DNA from: an uncultured Lachnospiraceae bacterium
Lineage (GTDB): Bacteria; Bacillota; Clostridia; Lachnospirales; Lachnospiraceae
Length of the DNA stretch: 56,408 bases
Direction of reading: 5' to 3'
Assembly (NCBI GenBank): GCA_947063675.1
Contig: CAMSTM010000002.1
Location: 1-56,408, forward strand
The position numbers and the translations under genes were made by a program. Within the stretch, counting starts at the first letter, position 1; the number at the start of each line of letters is the position of its first letter. Shown here piece by piece: positions 7,766-15,086 of the stretch. The notes beneath the pieces are model-generated. The model was not told the origin of the DNA. It saw only the letters and a list, made by a program, of their open reading frames with translations, and made no database searches.

Positions 7766-9460
7766 CTATTTATACCATTTAGCCTGCGAATTATAGTAAT
7801 TATAATAATTTCCCTTGAGTTCCATCAACTCCTTATGCGTTCCACTTTCAACAATTCTACCAGCCTTTATAAAAAACACTCTATCCGCCAATTTAGCCAA
7901 ACCTATTCTATGGGATATTAAAACTACAGTTTTTTTCTGCAAAACTTTTTTAATTATATCAAATTGTTTTTTTTCTGCTATAGCGTCTAAACTAGCTGAT
8001 GGTTCATCGAATATAATAAAGTCTGAGTCTTTATACAACGCACGGCATATCGCTAATTTTTGCCATTCTCCCAAAGATATATCTATTCCATTATCATAAA
8101 ATTCTTTTCCCAAGTTAGTATCCATACTATATTTTACTTCCATTAATTCGAGAAGTTTTTGAATTTCACATTTATTTATTGCGATATAAGTATTACCTAA
8201 ATAAACATTTGTCTCAATGTTCATATTAAAACATACAAAATCCTGAAAAACTGCACTGCTCTCCTTTATACCCAAAGCAAGCCTGCCTTCATCTGGAGTT
8301 ATTAATTGTGCCATAACTTTTGCCAATGTGGATTTACCGCTTCCGTTATCACCCACCAAAGTAATTATCTCTCCTCTATTTATTTTAATATTAATATTAT
8401 TTAAAACATGCTTTCGATTTCTATAAGAAAACGAAACATTCTTCATTATTAAAACATCTTTTTCATTTTTTTCGATTATATACGAATCTTCAACATCAGT
8501 TTCTGAATAATTAATAACCATATATAAATCTTTTATATAAGCCATGTCCTGATAACTTGAAGATAATATACCAATTATAGATGAAGAAATAGAAAAAAAA
8601 CTAGCATGGCTTTGAATTATTACAATCACTTGTTCTATTCCAATTTGCCCTTTAGATAAATCAAAAAGTAATAATAGCCAAATAAATAATTCGCAACCAT
8701 ACATTACTATTGTCCAAATAGCATTTATAATTGTCCATTTTTCTACAATCTTAAAATGTCTCTGTTCCATTTCCTTAAATTCATATACTCTTTTTTTATT
8801 TATCCAATCATTTATTTTATAAGCACGTATTTCTTTTAAATTATCTTTGTTACATAATAGCTGCAACAAATAATCGTGCCTTCGACCTTTGGCATCTTGA
8901 AATTTGGCTAAGGAAATATTATCATCTGCAATTTTTAATGAATATATATTCTGAACAAAAATTAGCACTATAAAAACCAATAAATATTTATAATGAATAT
9001 TTATTATCAAAACGCCGATGCTTACTATGCTAATAAGATTTGCAATCACATACAAAATATTATTCAAAGAATTACAAACTATATTTTCGATTGCTTTCTT
9101 GGCACGCTTTATTCTTAAATAAAGTTCTGCATCATCAAAATCCAACAAATTAATTTTGTTCAACTTGCAAAACATTTGACTATAAAAAAATTCTTGTATT
9201 TTTATATTGAAAAGCTCACTAACCGCACCAATTATTGACGTTTTTATTCCTTTAACACCCATAATTACTATATACAATAATAACCAGGTAATTATACTCA
9301 ATATATTTTCATAATTTACTAATTTTCTTGTTATGTTCTGGGTGAGAATAAGCTCAACGGGTTGTAATAATGCAAAAAAGGCATTTAGCAAAAAAAGTAT
9401 CCCTATGTAAACAGGTGCTGTTTTAATTATTTTTCCAATTAACCAAATATAATATTTCAT
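7766..9460 (-). CDS. ABC exporter half-transporter (membrane domain fused to ATPase), first copy
   Basis: 564 residues with membrane segments through about residue 300, then an ATPase domain: Walker A GDNGSGKST (370-378), signature ISLGEWQKL (461-469), Walker B FIIFDEP (481-487) and SHR (516-518). The signature is ISLGE rather than LSGGE, so this may be the degenerate half of a heterodimer with the second copy, in which LSGGE is normal. No C39 peptidase domain is present. It is the first gene after the precursor peptide and its terminator, so some read-through or a local promoter must supply it. Export of the RiPP is the likely role. Confidence 0.88.
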   Translation of the reverse strand: MKYYIWLIGKIIKTAPVYIGILFLLNAFFALLQPVELILTQNITRKLVNYENILSIITWLLLYIVIMGVKGIKTSIIGAVSELFNIKIQEFFYSQMFCKLNKINLLDFDDAELYLRIKRAKKAIENIVCNSLNNILYVIANLISIVSIGVLIINIHYKYLLVFIVLIFVQNIYSLKIADDNISLAKFQDAKGRRHDYLLQLLCNKDNLKEIRAYKINDWINKKRVYEFKEMEQRHFKIVEKWTIINAIWTIVMYGCELFIWLLLLFDLSKGQIGIEQVIVIIQSHASFFSISSSIIGILSSSYQDMAYIKDLYMVINYSETDVEDSYIIEKNEKDVLIMKNVSFSYRNRKHVLNNINIKINRGEIITLVGDNGSGKSTLAKVMAQLITPDEGRLALGIKESSAVFQDFVCFNMNIETNVYLGNTYIAINKCEIQKLLELMEVKYSMDTNLGKEFYDNGIDISLGEWQKLAICRALYKDSDFIIFDEPSASLDAIAEKKQFDIIKKVLQKKTVVLISHRIGLAKLADRVFFIKAGRIVESGTHKELMELKGNYYNYYNSQAKWYK

Positions 9461-9523
9461 CTTTCACCACCATACACATTCAATGTTTAAATTACACGCC
9501 CCAACTATATATCCATATCTTAA

Positions 9524-9556
9524 AAAAGGACGAGAGTACTTAACTTTCGTCCTTTT
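9524..9556 (-). terminator. Terminator or attenuator between precursor and exporter genes
   Basis: AAAAGGACGAGAG (9524-9536) pairs with CTTTCGTCCTTTT (9544-9556), 13 bp with one G-U, loop of seven. On the minus strand the stem is followed by six T. A partial stop here would give high levels of the short precursor mRNA and less exporter mRNA, as is common in bacteriocin operons. Confidence 0.8.
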
Positions 9557-9725
9557 ATAAACAATAGAATATATACAAATAATCAGTACAGATACTACAT
9601 ATTGAAAATGTTAAAATAATTACTATTGCATTGATATCCTACTGCTTGTTTCAATCAATTTGATAGAAATATATGACTAATCACACATCTCCTACATTTT
9701 GATTTATTACTGCTACTGTCCTTAA

Positions 9726-9899
9726 TTATGACGCAACCGCATATTTGATTGTGCATCCCTTCCACCAAGAACCATTACAGGTAAAAGAACCCGAACACCT
9801 AAACGGGTTCTTACTGCAAGTGAATGTTGTAGGGCTACTACAAGACTGATCACGCGGCTCAATACCGGTTGTAACTACTACAGGATTAGTATACTTCAT
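9726..9899 (-). CDS. Five-cysteine RiPP precursor peptide (candidate ranthipeptide or sactipeptide)
   Basis: 57 residues, with GGAGG seven bases ahead of the ATG. The gene lies 56 bases downstream of the radical SAM maturase and upstream of two ABC exporters. The N-terminal leader (MKYTNPVVVTTGIEPRDQS) is Cys-free. The core has Cys at 20, 28, 35, 41 and 49 (spacing 7, 6, 5 and 7 residues), rich in Ser, Thr and Gly. Phe-x-Cys occurs three times (FTC, FRC, FTC), followed by SWWKGC and a short tail. Cys-rich core, small Cys-free leader and adjacency to a SPASM maturase with a separate PqqD-like protein are the hallmarks of thioether RiPPs. It does not match the SCIFF, subtilosin or ruminococcin C pattern as I know them. 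Five cysteines is an odd count, so one may stay free or form a different link. Confidence 0.85.
   Translation of the reverse strand: MKYTNPVVVTTGIEPRDQSCSSPTTFTCSKNPFRCSGSFTCNGSWWKGCTIKYAVAS
9785..9812 (-). other. Strong hairpin inside the precursor coding region
   Basis: AAGAACCCG (9785-9793) and CGGGTTCTT (9804-9812) form a perfect 9-bp stem around a 10-base loop within codons 30-39 of the precursor, and T residues follow it on the transcribed strand. It may stabilise the mRNA or slow translation between core segments. Confidence 0.5.
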
Positions 9900-9955
9900 A
9901 TTTTCACCTCCTCCACTGCATAGTATCTATATTGACAATCATTTTAACCAAAATA

Positions 9956-11074
9956 TTACAGTAATGAGGTGTTCTTAGTTTTATCAAAATCCTCTAAAAT
10001 ACCTTTCTTTCTAAAATAACAATCTCCATCTGTCTCCTGCACCGATCCATGTTGCAATACCATCGCAATGCAGCCCTTTCCGCATATTGACTGCCATACG
10101 CACTTTTTACAATTATGTATATATTCAATTCCAAACCTTAAAAACCATATCAATTTGGAAAAATCTGAAGATTCAACAATTTCTTGTAATGTATTACAAT
10201 TTACATTGCCAACAGAATATAAATCATCTGAAAACAACTGGCACAAATATACATTTCCTAATGGATCAATTCTCGGCACAAGTCCTCTTAATTTTCCTTC
10301 ATCACCAAATAAAATAGGACATCCACCAGAAAATGTACCTTTAGGCAAACCGATATGCATTCCCTCATCATTAAGTTTTTTGATTTCCTCACTTGTCGTC
10401 AAGAAATTAAAAAGTTCCTCCTTTTCATTTTGTTTTAACACTAATAAGTCTGTATGACTACTTGTTCTTCCAACTGGTGATAACGCTGCAATATCCACAT
10501 GTGTTATCCCTAATGATTTCATAAATGTAAGGAATGGTATTACATTGTCCTTGTTATGGGCTGTTAAAGTAAATCTTACTGGTATATTTTCCTGATACCC
10601 TTCATCGAGCAGAAATCGCAATCCACGCATAGTTCTTTCAAAATTACCATTTCCGCATAAAACATCATGAATCTCTGCATTTGTTCCATTTAGGCTTATC
10701 TGTACACCCATTTGACTATTTACAAGTTTTCTGGCTTTATCCTTATCTATTAAAGTTGCATTAGTTATCATCAATCGTGTGGAAATTTTTGATTCTCTTA
10801 AAACATCAATGAAGTCCCATATCTGAGGATGTAAAAGAGGCTCACCACCGGATAAAGTTACGGATGATTCTGGATCATCCTTTGGAATGCTTGAAATTAT
10901 ATTTTCAAATGCATTTATATCTAAAATATCTTTTTTATTACCACTTTCATTGTAGCAATGAATGCATCTCAAATTACAGGTATTAATTATCTCTATATAT
11001 GCTCCCTTAATTTCATATTCTTTTGAAACATTTAAAAAACTATCTTTTTTTATTTCAATCATTTTGCTTTTCAC
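9956..11074 (-). CDS. Radical SAM/SPASM peptide maturase
   Basis: 372 residues. The SAM-binding cluster motif CNLRCIHC gives Cys33, Cys37 and Cys40 (CX3CX2C), with GGEP at 76-79. The C-terminal SPASM domain has all seven expected cysteines: 252, 278 (GNVYLC, the Gx4C element), then CX2CX5CX3C at 322, 325, 331 and 335, and 352. This binds two auxiliary Fe-S clusters. Known members install thioether or carbon-carbon crosslinks in peptides. The enzyme has no N-terminal recognition domain of its own; that function is supplied by the PqqD-like protein six bases upstream. The precursor gene follows directly. Assignment as the maturase of the five-Cys peptide is strong inference from the gene order. 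Confidence 0.93.
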   Translation of the reverse strand: MKSKMIEIKKDSFLNVSKEYEIKGAYIEIINTCNLRCIHCYNESGNKKDILDINAFENIISSIPKDDPESSVTLSGGEPLLHPQIWDFIDVLRESKISTRLMITNATLIDKDKARKLVNSQMGVQISLNGTNAEIHDVLCGNGNFERTMRGLRFLLDEGYQENIPVRFTLTAHNKDNVIPFLTFMKSLGITHVDIAALSPVGRTSSHTDLLVLKQNEKEELFNFLTTSEEIKKLNDEGMHIGLPKGTFSGGCPILFGDEGKLRGLVPRIDPLGNVYLCQLFSDDLYSVGNVNCNTLQEIVESSDFSKLIWFLRFGIEYIHNCKKCVWQSICGKGCIAMVLQHGSVQETDGDCYFRKKGILEDFDKTKNTSLL

Positions 11075-11080
11075 CTCTTT

Positions 11081-11356
11081 CTAATCAATTTCCTGAACTA
11101 ATCCCGCTTTGCATATTGCTTCGATCACATTTTTGCAATCATTTTCTATCTGTTCAATAGTTACTTCTTCTTTATTAATAATTTGTTCATATATGTATGC
11201 CGCCAGCTCATCAACTGTTTTTCCATCGCAATTCTGCCACATATAAAATGCGATCTCATTCAAGGTAATCATTTGATTACCATTTGCAAGAACTAAATAT
11301 TTTTCACCCATCTTCTCATAAGTCTTATTTATTTTCTTTAATACTGTATTCTTCAT
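11081..11356 (-). CDS. PqqD-like RiPP recognition element
   Basis: About 91 residues starting at MKNTVLKKIN; the upstream ATG at 11401 lacks a ribosome site. The MITLNEIAFYMWQNCDG segment (about 29-45) and the final helices ending KAGLV are the conserved features of PqqD-family proteins, which bind leader peptides and deliver them to radical SAM enzymes. It ends six bases before the maturase gene, so the two are translationally close. This discrete protein is probably the leader-binding partner of the adjacent maturase. The 170 bases upstream are very AT-rich and contain the likely operon promoter, which could not be pinned down. Confidence 0.88.
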   Translation of the reverse strand: MKNTVLKKINKTYEKMGEKYLVLANGNQMITLNEIAFYMWQNCDGKTVDELAAYIYEQIINKEEVTIEQIENDCKNVIEAICKAGLVQEID

Positions 11357-11528
11357 TTTCCTCTTTCCTTTTCTTGTTATTGTGTTTTTTATATAATACA
11401 CTTTTATCTAGGCTTTTTAATTCACATGTAATAATTGCGAGTTTATATGTCATATTTCCCGATTTATCTATTTGAAATACTTAAAAACCTATTATTCTTT
11501 CATTTTTTACCACATATTCCTAAATTTT

Positions 11529-11732
11529 TTAAAATAGCTTGTCCTGCTCCGTGATTTCAGGCTTACTTTCTTCCTTTACGCACTTCTTAGCGAGACACTG
11601 ACGATTGTTTCCGTGAAAGAATCGACAGCGCATACAGCTTCTTAAATCGTTTTCCAACTTTACCTGTGCCGCAATAATTCCATCCGGTTTTGGAGCGTTC
11701 TGCATCCTTACGTTAATTCCCATCCACGCCAC
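11529..11732 (-). CDS. Small four-cysteine protein, unrecognised
   Basis: 67 residues from a GTG start at 11732; an ATG at 11723 is an alternative, and neither has ideal ribosome spacing. The protein carries a CX2CX9CX4C pattern (Cys33, 36, 46 and 51), which may bind zinc. It is the last of three small genes that overlap or nearly overlap (12245-11853, 11856-11713 and this one), the compact arrangement typical of phage or integrative-element modules. No function is assigned. Confidence 0.55.
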   Translation of the reverse strand: MAWMGINVRMQNAPKPDGIIAAQVKLENDLRSCMRCRFFHGNNRQCLAKKCVKEESKPEITEQDKLF

Positions 11733-11856
11733 CCGCCTCTCTTGCGGCGGAAAGCCTGTACATCTCTTCTAATTTCCTGTCTGCCATCCCTGCTGATCTT
11801 GCAAGAGAAAAGTATAACAAAAGTACTACTGTTAAAATGATTACTGCCCCTATCAT
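11713..11856 (-). CDS. 47-residue single-pass membrane peptide
   Basis: A short gene with a good GGAGG eight bases before its ATG. The ATG overlaps the stop of the upstream gene as ATGA, which argues that it is real and translationally coupled. The N-terminal half (MIGAVIILTVVLLLLYFSLA) is one hydrophobic helix and the rest is charged (ADRKLEEMYRLSAAREAGG). The fold resembles small regulatory or holin-like membrane peptides, but no family is recognised. It overlaps the next small gene by 20 bases. Confidence 0.65.
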   Translation of the reverse strand: MIGAVIILTVVLLLYFSLARSAGMADRKLEEMYRLSAAREAGGVDGN

Positions 11857-12245
11857 CTACCGCCCCTCCTTTTCTGTTCCGTTTTCTTCCTCTGTTCCGC
11901 CTCCATCTGCCTGACATACTCACGAATGTCAATCAGATCCTCTAGGTCATAGATTTTGGAACCCATAGCACGGTCAACATTTTCAGGAGTGCATTCGCCA
12001 TGTTCTGTTAATGCTGCTATTACTTTCTGCCTGATTTCTTCCTGCACAGAATCCGGCATTGCTGCTATATAGTGTGGCGGCATCTTTGAAACTTCTGTTA
12101 TTACCTCCTTTTCATATCCGTAACTCTTTTCAAAGTCACTTAGAAACTGTTCTTTTACCAAGACTGCATTTGCCTTGTTTTCCTCACTGGCTAACTCCAC
12201 CAGTCCGTCTAGGAACTCAACTAGCTCTCTTTTTGTAAAACCCAT
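11853..12245 (-). CDS. Unrecognised 130-residue helical protein
   Basis: Translation starts at MGFTKREL with GGAGG eight bases upstream. The protein is predicted mostly helical and acidic in its first 110 residues, with a strongly basic end (KKTEQKRRGGR). No family is recognised. It heads a three-gene operon of small proteins just inside the apparent element boundary. Its position and the coupled stop/start with the next gene suggest an accessory-element function. Confidence 0.7.
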   Translation of the reverse strand: MGFTKRELVEFLDGLVELASEENKANAVLVKEQFLSDFEKSYGYEKEVITEVSKMPPHYIAAMPDSVQEEIRQKVIAALTEHGECTPENVDRAMGSKIYDLEDLIDIREYVRQMEAEQRKKTEQKRRGGR

Positions 12246-12322
12246 CTGTTAATCCTCCTTCTCCCAAAATAAAAAGGCAGGAACAGATTAGCGATACACA
12301 AACGGAATATCCGTTTTAAGAG

Positions 12323-12499
12323 CTAATTTAGTCCTACCTAAATAATCATTGTATTAAGTTTTCACCTCGCATTCCACTAAAAGCCAAAGCCCGACCATAT
12401 TTGTATCGACCATATTTGACTTCCGTAATGTAGGTTTTGAATTGTTCAGCGCTGCCCATTCTTAACCCCAATTAGGTATAAAAAATAGGACTAAATTAG
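12323..12499. repeat. 14-bp inverted repeat pair near the boundary
   Basis: CTAATTTAGTCCTA (12323-12336) is the exact inverted copy of TAGGACTAAATTAG (12486-12499), with further partial matches outside (TTAAG). They flank the direct repeats at 12392-12418. Confidence 0.7.
12392..12418 (+). repeat. Two 12-bp direct repeats
   Basis: CGACCATATTTG occurs at 12392-12403 and again at 12407-12418, a 15-base period. They lie between the 14-bp inverted pair and may be protein-binding sites. Confidence 0.7.
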
Positions 12500-12529
12500 G
12501 CTTAACCCCTTGATTTTACTGGGTTTCTT

Positions 12530-12850
12530 CTAACTTGGTCCTATTATAACACGGGCATCAATATAATCAGTTCCTAAAAGCCCGAGGCTTTTTTCCACGG
12601 TTCCTTCCGTCAGATACTGGCTTGCCCAAATCTTGGTGGAAAGGAAAATGTCTTTGCGGGGAACACCGGATTCTTTCATGCCCCGGCCAACCGCGCGCTC
12701 ATTCATATACGCCTGTGCCGTGTCAATCATGCGGTAACCGCAGGTTAAGGCATCAAATACAGCCTTCTGTGCCTGTGGGGGACTCATCATAAAAGTGCCG
12801 ATGCCCACTGCGGGCATGGAGATGCCATTGCTTAAAGTAAAGTTCATCAT
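12530..12850 (-). pseudogene. Aldo/keto reductase truncated by the element boundary
   Basis: The first about 98 residues are a normal aldo/keto reductase start: MPAVGIGTFMM, the catalytic Asp and Tyr in MIDTAQAY, the catalytic Lys in LSTKIW and LGTDYID. Family members go on for about 180 more residues with a conserved His in xxLIHxP. Here the sequence instead runs DARVIIGPS and stops. The change coincides with the shift to AT-rich DNA, so the element (or a deletion at its edge) removed the C-terminal two thirds. The protein cannot form the complete barrel. It is read divergently from a LysR regulator. Confidence 0.85.
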
Positions 12851-12946
12851 TGGAAAATCCTCCTTTTTTCTTTCATTTGCGTTCCGTCCGCAATCTCGTT
12901 AATAGTATTATAAGCAATAATATATGAAAAAGTACAATAGCAATCC

Positions 12947-12973
12947 TGCAATCCACATTGCATAAAATGCAAT
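12947..12973. promoter_or_regulatory. LysR-type operator with three half-sites
   Basis: TGCAAT (12947-12952), ATTGCAT (12957-12963) and ATGCAAT (12967-12973) alternate in orientation, giving two overlapping palindromes, one of the T-N11-A kind. They sit between the divergent reductase and LysR genes, where such regulators control both. Confidence 0.6.
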
Positions 12974-13037
12974 CTGAATGTTTACCGGCAGTCATTTATA
13001 TGTTAGGATAATGAAAAAGAAAGAGGAGAGATGATTT

Positions 13038-13874
13038 ATGTTGGATTTGCATCTGCTTGAACAGTTTGTCACCTTTTATCATACGGGTACGCTGGTGGAA
13101 GCGTCGGAACAGCTTCATATTTCGCAGTCAACCCTTACCAGAGGAATGCAGCGGCTAGAAGGAGAGTTTGGCGTGCCGCTTTTTAAAAGGACAAAGAACA
13201 GCATTGCGCTGACAGAGGCGGGAAAAATGGCGGCTTCCGATGCGGAAATGCTGTTACGCCAGTGCGACAACATGCTTTACAGGATTCGGGATTTTGACAG
13301 GAAAAGCCGGACCATTACATTAGGAGCCTGCGCTCCGGTTCCGATTACGGGTGTTATTTCATATATAACCAGCCTGTTTGCCGGTACGTCAATCTCTTCG
13401 GAATTAGAGAGCATTTCGGATTTGCTTTCGGGGCTTGCCGACGAAACCTATCAGTTGATTATACTTCCATATGCGCCCGATGATTTACCCGCCGTGCCCT
13501 TGGGGACGGAGCATTTATTCTTCTATCTTCCGGAAAATCACCGTTTTGCACACCGAAGCTCACTGACTGTCAACGAGATGAACGGAGAAAATATGCTTTT
13601 GTTTCAGGATATCGGTTTCTGGCATGACCTTGTAATGGAGAAAATGCCGGATTCAAGGTTTCTCCTGCAATCCGAGCGATACACTTTTTTAGAACTGGTT
13701 CGGAACTCCACCATGCCGTCTTTTACCACCGATGCGGCGCAGTATGAGCAGTCGGGGGATGGACGTGTGAGAGTTCCGATTGAAGATAAGCAGTTTAACG
13801 TGACTTATTATCTGGTCTGTAAACAGGAAAATAAGAAGAAATTCAGACAGCTTTTCGAGGCATTACTCATATAA
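13038..13874 (+). CDS. LysR-family transcriptional regulator
   Basis: 278 residues with an N-terminal winged HTH (ASEQLHISQSTLTRGMQRLEG, a family hallmark) and a C-terminal substrate-binding-like effector domain, slightly short for the family. It is divergent from the truncated aldo/keto reductase, with an operator between them, so it probably controls that gene and itself. The effector is unknown. Its 3' end overlaps the convergent DUF4037 gene by 12 bases. Confidence 0.88.
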   Translation: MLDLHLLEQFVTFYHTGTLVEASEQLHISQSTLTRGMQRLEGEFGVPLFKRTKNSIALTEAGKMAASDAEMLLRQCDNMLYRIRDFDRKSRTITLGACAPVPITGVISYITSLFAGTSISSELESISDLLSGLADETYQLIILPYAPDDLPAVPLGTEHLFFYLPENHRFAHRSSLTVNEMNGENMLLFQDIGFWHDLVMEKMPDSRFLLQSERYTFLELVRNSTMPSFTTDAAQYEQSGDGRVRVPIEDKQFNVTYYLVCKQENKKKFRQLFEALLI

Positions 13875-15041
13875 CCGCCGGATTTTTTCCTGAAAGCGGC
13901 AGTCGTCGGAAAAATCGGACAGACCGCCCACCTGACTTAAAGAGCCGATTAAGGGAATGTTTTCGAATGCCGTACCCTTTAGTTTTTTTGACATGGCCTG
14001 AGCAAACTTGTCGGCAAAAATGACCTTGATATTTCTGCCAAAATAAGATTCTATTTCATAGTCCACATAACCCGTAAGGCCGCTTGCGTTGTGCATAGCC
14101 GCAGCCATGGCCTGGGCCCTTACAAGGCTGTCCTCACGCCGGGCAAGCGAGGGGGCGTGCAGAGCGGAATCTATCAGCTCTCTGATACCGGCGAGCAGCG
14201 AATCGAAGGACTGCGAAGCAGACAGTTGCGGAACGCCGCCACAGTCAGCGGCCTCACGGCCTGACGGAAGAGATGCGGATTTGCTGCCTGCAGAAAGCCT
14301 GTCAAAAGCCGTTCCGAACCATTTGCTATAAGGCGCATAGGTATCCGTGTAAAGAAAGCAGAGACGTATCAGCCGTTCGGCGATTCTTGCGCAGATAATG
14401 ACAGAGCCGGTTTCGTCGCCGCATTCTCCGCAGCGCCGTACAAAAGCCTGCTCGGAGGCAATGATATTCCAGTTAGAAGCAATCAGGTAGGCTTTTACGT
14501 CCCTGGGATAATACTTTAAAGGCGATATTCTGTCCATAACCTTCAATTTGTCAATAAACATGGTTCCCGACACCAGCGAAAGCAGGCGGTGTTCCGAAAA
14601 GGCAAGCCAGTCGGCAGGCTGTAAGCCGGACAGGTCTGCAATGCCGATGCGCTCGATAAGAAATTCCTCAAAGGTTTGAATGAAAATGAGAGGATTTACT
14701 TTTCCGCTGTCAATAAACTTTGCATGCCGGACGCCGTTATCATTGGGGTCGGGCTCTGAAAAGTTTACGCTGTAACCTTTATACCGGTAAGGAAGCGTTT
14801 CAGAAAAAGTGTCCATTATTTTCTGCTTTTTGACGGTGTCCTCCGGTTTCAAAAACAGATAAAAGCGGGGGCCCCACATATGGTCCCTCGACACTTCGTC
14901 GTCATACCCGAGAACATCAGAGCCATAACCAATCAGTCCGGCCGAGTACTCCAAATCCGGGTAATGCCTGTCCAGAATCGGTTTTGCAATTTCCAGAAAA
15001 AAGTCCCTTGAAAGTTCTAATCCTTTTATAAATTCAGCCAT
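13863..15041 (-). CDS. DUF4037 domain protein (nucleotidyltransferase-like fold)
   Basis: 392 residues from the ATG at 15041, which has GGGAGG six bases upstream; a longer frame to 15059 lacks a site. YSAGLIGYGSDVLGYDDE and RDHMWGPR near the N-terminus are typical of DUF4037 proteins, which have a nucleotidyltransferase-like fold of unknown substrate. A Ser/Gly-rich linker lies near residue 260. It is convergent with and overlaps the LysR gene, and lies 45 bases downstream of the ComB-like gene on the same strand, so they may be co-transcribed. Confidence 0.82.
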   Translation of the reverse strand: MAEFIKGLELSRDFFLEIAKPILDRHYPDLEYSAGLIGYGSDVLGYDDEVSRDHMWGPRFYLFLKPEDTVKKQKIMDTFSETLPYRYKGYSVNFSEPDPNDNGVRHAKFIDSGKVNPLIFIQTFEEFLIERIGIADLSGLQPADWLAFSEHRLLSLVSGTMFIDKLKVMDRISPLKYYPRDVKAYLIASNWNIIASEQAFVRRCGECGDETGSVIICARIAERLIRLCFLYTDTYAPYSKWFGTAFDRLSAGSKSASLPSGREAADCGGVPQLSASQSFDSLLAGIRELIDSALHAPSLARREDSLVRAQAMAAAMHNASGLTGYVDYEIESYFGRNIKVIFADKFAQAMSKKLKGTAFENIPLIGSLSQVGGLSDFSDDCRFQEKIRRLYE

Positions 15042-15086
15042 GCGGTTCCTCCCTTTCAAACTAAAGGCTCATTGCTATCGGCGGGA

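Larger units (their letters stand above)
12246..12529. other. Repeat-rich intergenic stretch at the element boundary
   Basis: No gene with a ribosome site is seen. It contains a short palindrome AAACGGA/TCCGTTT (12300-12316), an inverted pair of 14-mers (12323-12336 and 12486-12499) and two 12-bp direct repeats (12392-12403 and 12407-12418). A 38-codon minus-strand frame starting at 12459 (MGSAEQFKTY) is not convincing. Such clustered repeats next to a broken gene are what attachment or recombinase binding sites of an integrated element look like. Confidence 0.5.

Noticed and set aside
11708-11932. Minus-strand 74-codon frame
   Set aside because: It is out of frame with the better supported 47-residue membrane peptide and the 130-residue gene, and lacks a ribosome site.
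12346-12459. Minus-strand 38-codon frame beginning MGSAEQFKTY
   Set aside because: It reads across the direct repeats (giving KYGRYKYGR), has no ribosome site and matches nothing known.
12300-12499. CRISPR array
   Set aside because: Only two 12-bp direct repeats with a 3-base gap; no regularly spaced units and no cas genes.
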